DNA from: Prevotella sp. UBA3757
Lineage (GTDB): Bacteria; Bacteroidota; Bacteroidia; Bacteroidales; Bacteroidaceae
Length of the DNA stretch: 9,323 bases
NCBI GenBank assembly: GCA_002371715.1
Contig: DFGF01000087.1
Location: 26,772-36,094, forward strand
Reading direction: 5' to 3'
Shown: positions 1 through 7,157 of the stretch, piece by piece
Position numbering within the stretch: position 1 is the stretch's first letter
Layout: each line of letters opens with the position of its first letter
Made by a program: the position numbers and the translations under genes
The notes under the pieces: model-generated
Told to the model about the DNA's origin: nothing
Database searches by the model: none
The model's input: the letters and a program-made list of their open reading frames with translations, nothing else

Positions 1-2
1 CC

Positions 3-887
3 ATCGTGCAGGCTGCCGTGGAGACTAAGTCACCCGTCATCATGCAGGTGTCAAAGGGTGCCCGCAACTATGCCAACGCTACCATCCTGCGCTACATGGC
101 CGAGGGTGCTGTGGCATACGCCAAAGAACTGGGCTGCGAGAAGCCCGAGATTGTGCTCCACCTCGACCATGGTGACAGCTTCGAGCTCTGCAAGGACTGT
201 ATTGATATGGGCTTCTCCAGCGTTATGTACGACGGTAGCGCACTGCCCTACGAGGAGAATATCAAGATTTCGCGTCAGGTTGTCGAGTATGCCCACAAGT
301 ATGATGTCACCGTCGAGTGTGAGCTTGGTGTGCTGGCCGGTGTCGAGGACGAGGTAGCCTCTGAGGTCAGCCACTATACCAAGCCCGAGGAGGTCATCGA
401 CTTCGCCACCCGTACCGGTTGCGACTCTCTGGCCATCTCTATCGGTACCAGCCACGGTGCCTACAAGTTCAAGCCCGAGCAGTGTACGCGCGACCCGAAG
501 ACCGGCAAGCTCGTTCCGCCGCCCCTGGCCTTCGACGTGCTCCACGAGATTGAGAAGAAGCTTCCCGGCTTCCCCATCGTCCTCCACGGCTCATCGTCTG
601 TTCCCCAGGAGGAGGTCGACACCATCAACAAGTACGGTGGCAACCTGCCCGACGCTATCGGTATTCCCGAGGACCAGCTCCGCGAGGCTTCGAAGAGTGC
701 CGTTTGCAAGATCAATATCGACTCTGACTCGCGTCTGGCCATGACCGCTGCCATCCGCAAGCATCTTGCCGAGCATCCCGAGCACTTCGATCCCCGCCAG
801 TATCTGAAGCCTGCTCGTGAGAACATGAAGAAGATGTACATCCACAAGATTGTCAACGTCCTCGGCTCTGACGGTAAGCTCGGATAA
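3..887 (+). CDS. fba: Class II fructose-bisphosphate aldolase, 5' end cut by window edge
   Basis: Glycolytic/gluconeogenic enzyme that reversibly splits fructose 1,6-bisphosphate into dihydroxyacetone phosphate and glyceraldehyde 3-phosphate in the cytoplasm, using a divalent metal (normally zinc). The reading frame is open from base 3, so the GTG at 6 is not the real start; roughly 40 N-terminal residues are probably missing. Visible family landmarks in order are HLDHGD (159-176, catalytic Asp and first metal His), VECELGVLAG (metal-ligand Glu), GTSHGAYKFKP (metal His and substrate loop), LHGSSSVP, and NIDSDSRLA (phosphate binding). The protein ends NVLGSDGKLG, as in Bacteroides/Prevotella aldolases. 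The stop is doubled (TAA TAG). Codon use is GC-rich and typical of a highly expressed housekeeping gene. The gene is followed by its own terminator, so it is not co-transcribed with the surface-protein operon downstream. Confidence 0.97.
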   Translation: MVQAAVETKSPVIMQVSKGARNYANATILRYMAEGAVAYAKELGCEKPEIVLHLDHGDSFELCKDCIDMGFSSVMYDGSALPYEENIKISRQVVEYAHKYDVTVECELGVLAGVEDEVASEVSHYTKPEEVIDFATRTGCDSLAISIGTSHGAYKFKPEQCTRDPKTGKLVPPPLAFDVLHEIEKKLPGFPIVLHGSSSVPQEEVDTINKYGGNLPDAIGIPEDQLREASKSAVCKINIDSDSRLAMTAAIRKHLAEHPEHFDPRQYLKPARENMKKMYIHKIVNVLGSDGKLG

Positions 888-930
888 TAGATACCTCAGA
901 TATTAGTATTGTTCAACAGTACTTATTTTA

Positions 931-961
931 ACGACCGCTTGCCTCCCCGGCAAGCGGTCGT
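931..961 (+). terminator. Intrinsic terminator after the aldolase gene
   Basis: Perfect 13-base-pair inverted repeat (931-943 with 949-961) around a 5-base loop TCCCC, about 45 bases after the aldolase stop. It is followed by a T-rich stretch (ATCGTTTATCTTTT) rather than a clean T-run. The stem is strong and GC-rich, so termination is very likely. Confidence 0.88.
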
Positions 962-1184
962 ATCGTTTATCTTTTGTCACACAGAAATCACAGAAATATT
1001 GTTTATCCATTAGGTCATGTCACTTAATAGTATATGTACGCGCGTGAAGGCCCTATGCCCTGATGACATCGACCAGTCCCCTGCGGAGCACGCATAAAAT
1101 GGGCTTTTTAACGGTCTTTCTGAGTGCTTGGAGGCTGAGAAGAGCAAAAAATTAGCCTTTTTTATAAAAAAATACTCCAAAAAT
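962..1184. other. Intergenic stretch without recognisable gene
   Basis: Between the aldolase terminator and the surface-operon promoter I see no convincing gene. A minus-strand open frame covers 1010-1264, but its product has no recognisable features and runs across the promoter. There is a short direct repeat of CACAGAAAT near 980-995 and several A or T runs from about 1147, but nothing I can assign a function. Confidence 0.5.
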
Positions 1185-1215
1185 TTTGTTGGTATTAAAA
1201 AAAACAGTAACTTTG
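1185..1215 (+). promoter_or_regulatory. Bacteroidota-type promoter of the surface-protein operon
   Basis: The -33 box TTTG (1185-1188) and the -7 box TAACTTTG (1208-1215) are separated by exactly 19 bases, matching the Bacteroidota housekeeping sigma consensus TTTG-N19-21-TAnnTTTG. Transcription should start near 1221. That leaves an untranslated leader of about 120 bases before the small gene at 1344. Confidence 0.85.
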
Positions 1216-1343
1216 CCGCGAATATGTGGTATACTATGTCCGAGCGAGGATGAATCGTTGCCACCGCTATGCAGTCGAAAAGACCGAAAGAATCTTTATT
1301 ATTTATATAACATTATTTAATTTTAAATTTAAAAAAACAAATT

Positions 1344-1481
1344 ATGGACAAGAAAGAACTGAAATTCTATGAGGCTCCGGCATGTGATGTCGTGGAGCTT
1401 AAGTTGCAGGGTTTCCTTTGTGCAAGTGACCCTGACGATGTCGTCGATGGAAACGAGGACGAACCGAAATTCAATGATTAA
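1344..1481 (+). CDS. 45-residue small protein preceding a surface lipoprotein
   Basis: Unrecognised small protein beginning MDKKELKFYEAPACDVVELK and ending DEPKFND. It has no signal peptide or membrane segment. The N-terminal half is basic/amphipathic with a YEAP motif and the pattern CDVVELKLQGFLCAS; the C-terminal half is very acidic (Asp/Glu-rich). It has two Cys residues (14 and 26). From memory, short proteins with a similar YEAP...E-[LV]-..G..C pattern occur ahead of fimbrillin-like genes in Prevotella and Bacteroides; I could not check this. Evidence that it is real: it sits between the operon promoter and the lipoprotein gene, and its start is preceded by nearly the same A/T-rich block (1320-1343) as the lipoprotein start (1492-1515). 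Its end overlaps an ATG at 1474 (ATGATTAA) in the lipoprotein frame, so translational coupling is possible. Function is unknown. Confidence 0.72.
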   Translation: MDKKELKFYEAPACDVVELKLQGFLCASDPDDVVDGNEDEPKFND

Positions 1482-1515
1482 GAAAATCTTTAGTTTAAAA
1501 TTTAAAAAACAAATT

Positions 1516-4425
1516 ATGAAAATTCTGAAATTATTTCCCGTAGCTTTCGCAGCTTTTGCGCTGGCAAGTTGCTCGAATGATGAGCTGTTCAGCCTCGGTG
1601 CTGAGGAGCAGGGTCAGAAGGATCCTAACCATCTGTATGTTTCCGTCGAGGAACTGAAGGATGGTGAGGGTACCCGCTCAGGTTTTGTGTACAACTACAA
1701 TGCCTTGGAAAATCCTAACGGTCAGTATTTCGCATTTACAAAGGACGACGTGGTGAAGCTGTATGACAGTGAAAACAACTGGCGTCCCCAGTACTGGGCT
1801 TTCAGTGCCAGTGCTACTGAGACTTCGAAGTATGCTAAGAGCACTGGTTTCAGCGTGTTCACCGAGAACGTTACCGATGCAACCGAACATGGTGTTAAGA
1901 AGGTCAACGGTGCTCAGTTTACAAATGCTTACGGTGTGTTGCCTGCCGGTCTTTCGGTATTCACCAACGAGACCCGTACGAAACTGAAGTTTGACTTCGA
2001 CATGCTGAAGTACTATTCACTCGATCAAGTTGCTGTTACCAACGATGGTTATGATGACGGTAAACTGGCCAAGGCTCCCATCCCCATGTGGGGTGTTGCC
2101 AATGGTCAGGAGATGAAGGTGAAGTACCTTACCGGTATTCTGAAGGTTGACATCAGCAATGTTCAAGCTGACGCTGATCCAAACACTCACTCGTTCCTGA
2201 TTGTTCAGTCTACTGACGGAACTAATGGCTACAAGATGCACCCCTCTGATCTGGCTGAGGTGCCTTACAATCCCGAGCCCGATGCTAATGGTGACTTCAA
2301 GGCTCCTGAGGTAAAGACCCAGTCTACCGGTGCTACAGCTACTACTATCGCTTCTCTGACTGCCGTTAAGTTGGATCGTAGCGATGTTGCTGGCGACATG
2401 ATTATCATCGATTTGGGAAATGTTAGTGGCCGTACATGTATTGCTGTGCCTCTGATGGCTGCCGATGGTGCTCAGAAGGTTTCTGCTTATCTAGCTACTA
2501 ATAAGACGGCTGTCGGTTCTGGTGTAACTACTGTTGATCTGAGCGGTGCTACTCAGATTGGTGCTACAAAGACATGGACTGTCGAGGCCAGCAGCTACTA
2601 TCGTATCATGGACAATGCCGTCTTCGATGTCACTGGTGTCAACACACTGAACGAACTTGCAAAGAAAATCAAGGAACTTGATAACAGTACTGACCGCGAC
2701 TTCACCATGAATCTTGCTGATAATGTGAACGTTCAGGGTGGTGATGACCCCGAGGGTTATACACTTACTCTGCAAGAGGCTCTGAAGCACAATGTTACGC
2801 TGAGCTTCGGTAGCGGTATGGGCTTCAAGAAGATTGGTACAGAGCACTCTCTGGTAATTAAGACTAAGGAAAATGCTGATGCTACCAAGGCAAAGGTGCT
2901 GACTATCAACAATACCACAGCTTCAACTATTGTTACGATTGAGATTGATGCTACCTCTAAGGATCCCGTTATCCTCGATGGTACATTGAAGACTATTGTC
3001 AACAGGGCTGACGATGTGCTGACTGTAAAGAATACTGTAGATAACAACATCCAGACTTATGGTAGCATGAAGTATGATGCTCTTGGCAAGGAGGCTACTA
3101 TCGTCATTCATGATGGTACAGATAAGCTGAGCCTGCTCAATGGTGTGAACGTTATCACCTTTGGTACTGAGAAGTTTACTGAAAATGTTGAGATTTATAC
3201 TGAAGGAGCTACTAAGGTTAATACTGTTGACTTCAGCAATGTGAAGACTTCTGGTACTGGCGCAACGCTTGACTGGGATGGTAATGTGAAGTTCACCTCT
3301 AAACTGACTGAAATTGGCTATGGCTATGGCGATTTGACAACTATTGTTGGTGTTAATGGTGTTACAAGTGCAATCGTCACTGCCTTGCAGCTGAAGTTCA
3401 ATACTTACTCTGCTAATACTCGTATCTTGGCTAGTGAGCTTGACCTGAACGGAGACAAGTTCGAGTGGGCTCCACTTAATGCACTTTCTTATGGTCTTGA
3501 TGGTAACTCTGCATTCCTGCCAACTGGTTCTACTAAGAGTGTTACTGCCGTTCCTGTTAACATCAAGAATCTGAAATTCGTTCCTGCAGCACAGGCTGGT
3601 CTGTTCAAGAGTGTTGGTGCAGTAACTGTTAACAATCTGAAGTTCACTAATACTAAGGTAGAAGGTGCTGCTGTTGCTAACGCTAAAATTGGTGTCCTGG
3701 CAGGTGAAGTAACTGGTGAAGCTGTTATTGACAATATCGAGGTGACTGGTTTGGAGGCTGCTCCCACTAAGTCTAACATTGTGATGTCTATCGGTGCTGT
3801 GGCTGGTCAGGTTTCTACCACTACTGATGCAACCTTCAAGAATGTGAAGACTGCTGGTACCATTACAGCTTATGGTAACCTCGGAGGTATCGTAGGTAAT
3901 TTAACAGCTACTGGTAAGGTTATATTTGGTGTTATCACCACCAGTGGTACGACCTACAAAGTCACTGACGTATGTGCTCCTAATGTGACCATCACTGAGG
4001 AGAAGGTTAATACTAACAATAGCCCGTTCTATGCTAAGTTCGGTCAGTATGTAGGTGCTGTTGAAACCACAGATGCTAGCTCAGTTTGTGGTGTTACGAT
4101 AAACCTGAATAGCTATACTGAAACTGCTCCGACGAATGTCGATGAGAAGGCTAAGGCAGACTTTATGAACACCAACCATGAGACTACGTATCATGCTATT
4201 GGTATGAACCAGAACCTGATTGGCTTTAGCGGCTTCTTCGCTGGTTCCACTCTGCCTATCACATGGACAGCTGTTGGTCAGGATAAATGGACTGCTATTG
4301 TGAACGTCTTCGGTCATGACTTCGAGGCTGACGCAGCTTCTAAGCGTATCAAGTACGCTACTGCTGCTCCCGCCACTACTCCTTCTGGTTATACTCACAA
4401 GATTCTCTGCACGGTTGCCGAGTAA
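1516..4425 (+). CDS. Large fimbrillin-like surface lipoprotein with GLUG-like repeats
   Basis: Predicted 969-residue exported lipoprotein. The N-terminus is MKILKLFPVAFAAFALASC: two Lys, a hydrophobic core, and a lipobox LASC with the lipidated Cys at residue 19, followed by SNDE. I chose ATG 1516 because it gives a normal-length signal peptide and has the A/T-rich start context seen at 1344; ATG 1474 would add 14 residues (MIKKIFSLKFKKQI) and overlaps the previous stop. Residues about 40-250 resemble the fimbrillin/Mfa-like N-terminal region (VEELKDGEGTRSGF, then a long beta-rich stretch). Residues about 695-800 hold GLUG-like repeats: GLFKSVGAVTVNNLKFTNTK, IGVLAGEVTGEAVIDNIEV, IGAVAGQV and LGGIVGNL. 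The body is rich in Thr, Ala, Val, Asn and Gly, as expected for a beta-strand surface protein. It is likely anchored in the outer membrane and may be an adhesin or fimbrial component; ligand unknown. No Mfa/Fim assembly genes are adjacent. Confidence 0.85.
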   Translation: MKILKLFPVAFAAFALASCSNDELFSLGAEEQGQKDPNHLYVSVEELKDGEGTRSGFVYNYNALENPNGQYFAFTKDDVVKLYDSENNWRPQYWAFSASATETSKYAKSTGFSVFTENVTDATEHGVKKVNGAQFTNAYGVLPAGLSVFTNETRTKLKFDFDMLKYYSLDQVAVTNDGYDDGKLAKAPIPMWGVANGQEMKVKYLTGILKVDISNVQADADPNTHSFLIVQSTDGTNGYKMHPSDLAEVPYNPEPDANGDFKAPEVKTQSTGATATTIASLTAVKLDRSDVAGDMIIIDLGNVSGRTCIAVPLMAADGAQKVSAYLATNKTAVGSGVTTVDLSGATQIGATKTWTVEASSYYRIMDNAVFDVTGVNTLNELAKKIKELDNSTDRDFTMNLADNVNVQGGDDPEGYTLTLQEALKHNVTLSFGSGMGFKKIGTEHSLVIKTKENADATKAKVLTINNTTASTIVTIEIDATSKDPVILDGTLKTIVNRADDVLTVKNTVDNNIQTYGSMKYDALGKEATIVIHDGTDKLSLLNGVNVITFGTEKFTENVEIYTEGATKVNTVDFSNVKTSGTGATLDWDGNVKFTSKLTEIGYGYGDLTTIVGVNGVTSAIVTALQLKFNTYSANTRILASELDLNGDKFEWAPLNALSYGLDGNSAFLPTGSTKSVTAVPVNIKNLKFVPAAQAGLFKSVGAVTVNNLKFTNTKVEGAAVANAKIGVLAGEVTGEAVIDNIEVTGLEAAPTKSNIVMSIGAVAGQVSTTTDATFKNVKTAGTITAYGNLGGIVGNLTATGKVIFGVITTSGTTYKVTDVCAPNVTITEEKVNTNNSPFYAKFGQYVGAVETTDASSVCGVTINLNSYTETAPTNVDEKAKADFMNTNHETTYHAIGMNQNLIGFSGFFAGSTLPITWTAVGQDKWTAIVNVFGHDFEADAASKRIKYATAAPATTPSGYTHKILCTVAE

Positions 4426-4475
4426 AATGTGATTTGTATTCTGTGGAGTTTATGACTCCATGAGGAGATAAGCCC

Positions 4476-4516
4476 AATCTGGGGCGCAGGCTTCGCGCCT
4501 TGCGCCCCAGATTTTT
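4476..4516 (+). terminator. Intrinsic terminator of the surface-protein operon
   Basis: Perfect 13-base-pair stem (4476-4488 with 4501-4513) containing the GC-rich core CTGGGGCGCA, with a further short imperfect stem in the loop, then a T-run (4512-4516). It lies 50 bases after the lipoprotein stop. A small weak hairpin (TGGAGT/ACTCCA, 4444-4460) lies just upstream. Confidence 0.9.
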
Positions 4517-4565
4517 AGATCTAATCCTCTAAAATTGCTACTATAATACTTACTCCGTTATTACT

Positions 4566-5996
4566 ATGAGAAATTTCAATAAGATTCAGTTCGGCTTTAT
4601 GGATGCTGCAAAAGAAGGGCAGGAAATGCCGGATTTGCTCATCAAAGGCTATGTTGACAACGACAAAGTGGTCGAAAAAGCCCTTGACAAGACAACTTTT
4701 CTTTTTTTAGGATATAAAGGCTCTGGCAAGTCGTCATTATCCGAACATCTTCGATTGATGAGTGATGAAAGTATTATTGTAAGTCCGGAAGGTCTAAGGG
4801 ATTTTCCGTATAAGACTTTCAATAGGATTGTTAGTGGTGACGCTGAAAAGGAAATAAAGGCGCGTAATTCTTGGCGATGGCTGTTGTCAGTTAAAGTGTT
4901 GAGCAAACTGTTAGATGACCCTGATGCTCATGCAGTAGACGATAGTGAAGTTAGACGTTTCGTTGAGGTCTTTTCTCAAGCAGGCTTGTTTCCTGTTACC
5001 GATATGTCTGCATTGGTTAAGAAAACTTCCAGCCGAACTTTCAAAATGGCTGTTAAGGCTTTTAGCGTCAGGCTTTCACAAAATATAGAAAATGCCGAGG
5101 TTTCCATTGATTTATCAACAGAACTTGTCATGAAGCTATTAAAGTCATACAAGGAGTCACATCGGCATATTATCGTGATAGATGAACTTGATGATAATAT
5201 TACTAATCGTGAAGATAGATTCATAACTATAGCTGCTTTGATAAACGAAGTCAAGTCCCTAAACAACTTTATGCTTCGGGAGAATATTCCCGTAAAAATT
5301 CTTATTCTTTGTAGGACCGATATTTTTGACAGACTGCCCGATGCAAATAAAAATAAGATAAGACGAGACTTCTCTTTCTCTCTGTTATGGTACAAAGAGG
5401 GCATAAATACTCCTTCGGATAGTCCGCTTATTCAGCTCATAAACAAAAGGGCCCAATTGGTATATCCTGATTTGCGCGATGTCTTGTCTTCTTTTTTTCC
5501 TACAAGATATGCCAATAACAGCATCTATAATGCGCTTCTGGATTATACTCGTCATACCCCTCGTGACTTCATTCAGCTGATGAATTGTATTCAGAATCAG
5601 TGTAAAGGGAATAAGGTCACGAGAGACGATATTGAAAAAGGAATAAAAGAATACTCTCTTGAGTATTTTGTGACCGAGATAGAAGACGAAATGGCTGGTT
5701 ATATAGATTACGACAAGACCAAACTCGTTTTAGGTGTGTTTGCTATTATGCGTAAACGTGAATTCAGTTTTCAAGAGTTTCATCGTAACTATAGTAATGT
5801 TGCAGAACTTAAAGAAACTGATGTGCATGAGGTTATGCGGTTGCTGTACGACTGCAGTGCCATTGGCCATACTTATTCTAATGGGCGTGATACGATGCAT
5901 ACGTTTAAATACCGTAATCGTAATTCTGCTTTTAGTGAGAGAGATACGATACAATTGCATAAGGGACTTTGGAAAGCATTGAATGTCAACTATTAA
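4566..5996 (+). CDS. P-loop ATPase resembling the Sll1717 family
   Basis: Predicted 476-residue cytoplasmic NTPase. Landmarks: N-terminal motif FGFMDAAKEG (9-18); Walker A GYKGSGKSS (49-57); Walker B HIIVIDELDD (201-210) with Asp206/Glu207; a sensor-1-like strand ending KILILCRTDIFDRLP (244-258); then LLWYKEG and PLIQLINKR. The C-terminal part (about 385-476) looks like a winged-helix-type fold and ends HTFKYRNRNSAFSERD...HKGLWKALNV. This order and the motifs around Walker A match my memory of NCBI's 'P-loop ATPase, Sll1717 family', a group of unsettled function related to STAND/KAP-type NTPases; I cannot confirm by search. Base composition is more A/T-rich than the aldolase or NusG-like genes, which suggests horizontal acquisition. 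A small membrane protein follows 59 bases downstream on the same strand, so the two may act together. I see no clear Bacteroidota promoter in 4517-4565. Confidence 0.82.
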   Translation: MRNFNKIQFGFMDAAKEGQEMPDLLIKGYVDNDKVVEKALDKTTFLFLGYKGSGKSSLSEHLRLMSDESIIVSPEGLRDFPYKTFNRIVSGDAEKEIKARNSWRWLLSVKVLSKLLDDPDAHAVDDSEVRRFVEVFSQAGLFPVTDMSALVKKTSSRTFKMAVKAFSVRLSQNIENAEVSIDLSTELVMKLLKSYKESHRHIIVIDELDDNITNREDRFITIAALINEVKSLNNFMLRENIPVKILILCRTDIFDRLPDANKNKIRRDFSFSLLWYKEGINTPSDSPLIQLINKRAQLVYPDLRDVLSSFFPTRYANNSIYNALLDYTRHTPRDFIQLMNCIQNQCKGNKVTRDDIEKGIKEYSLEYFVTEIEDEMAGYIDYDKTKLVLGVFAIMRKREFSFQEFHRNYSNVAELKETDVHEVMRLLYDCSAIGHTYSNGRDTMHTFKYRNRNSAFSERDTIQLHKGLWKALNVNY

Positions 5997-6055
5997 ACAT
6001 GAATCGTTGTGCGTTTGCGTATTTTAAGGCAGATGTGTAATGATATGATATAAGT

Positions 6056-6475
6056 ATGATAAGTGAATTTGAGAAATTATGGAAGCTCCCACCATTGGCT
6101 TGGGTGCTCATTATTACAACCTTTATGGCCACTGTAGGCGCCGGAGTGCTATGGATAGCTGTGTTCCATCGGTCTTTTTTCCTGTCGGTATCTACTGATA
6201 AGATATGCTTGCTTTCCTTGTCCTTTACAGTTCCTCTATGGGCATTGAATAGCGTGATATTTTGGGCTACTAAACCAAAGTTCAGCCTTCATAATATTTA
6301 TCAGATATTAACATGGGGTGCAATTTTTACATGTTTTATTTTAGACATGTTGGTTTTAATGGGCTATCGTGGAGTCGTAAATGAAGGGGGTACTTTTTTA
6401 TATTTTCTGCTTTTTGAATTGGTTTATTCTTTAGCGTCTTACTGTTTGCCATCTTGGCTAAAGAAGAAACAGTAG
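6056..6475 (+). CDS. Small integral membrane protein with four predicted membrane segments
   Basis: Unrecognised 139-residue protein. Four hydrophobic stretches are visible: about residues 13-37 (LAWVLIITTFMATVGAGVLW), 50-71 (ICLLSLSFTVPLWALNSVIF), 81-104 (IYQILTWGAIFTCFILDMLV) and 112-134 (GTFLYFLLFELVYSLASYCL). The ends are polar, MISEFEKLWK at the N-terminus and KKKQ at the C-terminus. There is no cleavable signal peptide, and by the positive-inside rule both termini probably face the cytoplasm. It lies 59 bases after the ATPase stop on the same strand, with similar A/T-rich composition and no obvious promoter between, so co-transcription is likely. A regulated membrane effector or membrane anchor for the ATPase is possible, but the sequence does not prove it. 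Confidence 0.72.
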   Translation: MISEFEKLWKLPPLAWVLIITTFMATVGAGVLWIAVFHRSFFLSVSTDKICLLSLSFTVPLWALNSVIFWATKPKFSLHNIYQILTWGAIFTCFILDMLVLMGYRGVVNEGGTFLYFLLFELVYSLASYCLPSWLKKKQ

Positions 6476-6520
6476 CATGTTCGACGGCTGATGTATGATG
6501 GCTGGTATGTGATGGCAGAA

Positions 6521-6583
6521 GATGTCTGATGTATGATGTCTGATGGTTGATGTCTGATGGAAGATGTAAGATGTAAGATGGAA
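6521..6583. repeat. Nine-unit heptamer array GATGNNN
   Basis: GATG occurs at 6521, 6528, 6535, 6542, 6549, 6556, 6563, 6570 and 6577, exactly every 7 bases, with variable triplets TCT, TAT, TCT, GTT, TCT, GAA, TAA, TAA, GAA. Looser copies begin at 6490, 6497 and 6511. It lies between the end of the membrane-protein gene and the 3' end of the truncated toxin gene on the other strand. No protein on either strand is credible here. Confidence 0.9.
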
Positions 6584-6589
6584 ACAGAA

Positions 6590-6721
6590 CTATATACCAA
6601 ATAATTCATGATGGGTGCCAAGGCGCAGCAGCTTGATGGTATTGGTGGCTTCGTCAATCCATATCAGGAGGTAGTCATGTTTCAAGTTCTTCTTGAATTT
6701 GCCAGACAGTCTGATAATCAT
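6590..6721 (-). pseudogene. Truncated YafQ/RelE-like toxin (3' remnant)
   Basis: A 43-residue minus-strand frame starts with an ATG that overlaps the antitoxin stop as ATGA, the usual toxin-antitoxin coupling. It starts MIIRLSGKFKKN, continues YLLIWIDEATNTIKLLRLG and ends THHELFGI. The segment LSG...HDYLLIW...LLRLGTHHELFG matches the C-terminal half of RelE/YafQ-type mRNA interferases, where L-x-G precedes the H-x-x-x-D-[WY]-L-L-I-[YW] strand and the terminal G-[TS]-H-x-x-L-F carries a catalytic His. Family members are about 90 residues, so about 45-50 N-terminal residues, with the helical hairpin and part of the active site, are missing. The start-stop overlap and frame are kept, so this looks like an in-frame internal deletion. 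It is probably inactive as a nuclease, although the short product could still bind the antitoxin. Confidence 0.78.
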
Positions 6722-6957
6722 AAGTTAGCGACGTTTGCTTCGAAGTCCTCTAAATCCTTGTCGGTTAATTCTTCCATTTCAACGCCTGAGCGGGCCTCTT
6801 CAAGGGCTGCAAGAGTGTCGGGATTGGGTTGTTGGTACATATATGCTTCGGTAATGTTTTCTATGAGTTTGCTTACGCTAATATCCTGCCGACGGGCCTC
6901 GCTGTTGAGGTCTGTCAGCATATACTTAGGAAGCCTGACGGTGGTCAGTTTTCTCAT
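6718..6957 (-). CDS. Ribbon-helix-helix antitoxin-like protein
   Basis: 79-residue protein starting MRKLTTVRLPKYMLTDLNSE and ending DLEDFEANVANL. The N-terminal TTVRLPKYMLTDLNSEARRQ followed by DISVSKLIENITEAYM has the beta-strand then two-helix layout of RHH (MetJ/Arc/DinJ-like) DNA-binding antitoxins. The C-terminal third is acidic (EEARSGVEMEELTDKDLEDF), as expected for a toxin-wrapping tail. The start has an upstream AGGAAG and a promoter only about 15 bases away. It is directly followed (ATGA overlap) by the truncated toxin at 6590-6721, so it is probably an orphan antitoxin that still autoregulates. Function is assigned by motif and context. Confidence 0.8.
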   Translation of the reverse strand: MRKLTTVRLPKYMLTDLNSEARRQDISVSKLIENITEAYMYQQPNPDTLAALEEARSGVEMEELTDKDLEDFEANVANL

Positions 6958-6971
6958 ACTCTTCCTTTTTG

Positions 6972-7001
6972 CAAAGATACAAATAAGCGAGCGAAATACA
7001 A
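6972..7001 (-). promoter_or_regulatory. Promoter of the RHH antitoxin
   Basis: Read on the minus strand: TTG (7001-6999), a 19-base spacer, then TATCTTTG (6979-6972). This is a good match to the Bacteroidota consensus and implies a leader of only about 10 bases before the start at 6957. The spacer TATTTCGCTCGCTTATTTG is almost identical to that of the second antitoxin promoter (7723-7752). Confidence 0.85.
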
Positions 7002-7060
7002 AAGATTTGAGCGTTTCCCGCAGACGGGAAAGCGGCGTAAGCCTAAAGGGTGTTAATGTC

Positions 7061-7143
7061 TCGCAGATGTCGCAGATGTCGCAGATATTTAAATCGTGTA
7101 GAATCTCTCGCAGATGCCGCAGATGTCGCAGATTACGCAGATT
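7061..7143. repeat. Nonamer array TCGCAGATG, copy 1
   Basis: Two blocks of 9-base units: 7061, 7070 and 7079 (three units), then after 20 bases 7108, 7117, 7126 and 7135 (four units). The units are variants of TCGCAGATG (TCGCAGATT, CCGCAGATG, ACGCAGATT). The same motif, in nearly the same order, recurs at 7805-7887. No gene is supported here, although the plus strand can be read as an Ala/Asp-rich repeat peptide. Confidence 0.9.
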
Positions 7144-7157
7144 TTAAATTCGTGTAA

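Noticed and set aside
51..856. Minus-strand and alternative-frame open frames over the aldolase gene
   Set aside because: Shadows of a GC-rich coding region; the aldolase frame contains all the conserved motifs.
1010..1264. Minus-strand open frame of 84 codons
   Set aside because: No recognisable protein features, A/T-driven composition, and it overlaps the surface-operon promoter.
1369..1515. Upstream extension of the lipoprotein frame to an ATG at 1369
   Set aside because: It would read the 45-residue gene out of frame and place about 49 residues before a clear lipoprotein signal peptide. ATG 1516, or possibly 1474, fits far better.
4517..4565. A dedicated promoter for the ATPase gene
   Set aside because: The A/T-rich gap has no TAnnTTTG box at proper distance from a TTG; a weak or regulated promoter cannot be excluded but is not supported.
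6439..6657. Minus-strand open frame of 72 codons
   Set aside because: Most of it is a translation of the GATGNNN array, and it overlaps the better-supported toxin remnant in another frame.
6608..7147. Plus-strand open frame of 179 codons
   Set aside because: It is antisense to the toxin remnant and the RHH antitoxin, crosses their promoter and ends in the 9-base repeats. No domain is recognisable.
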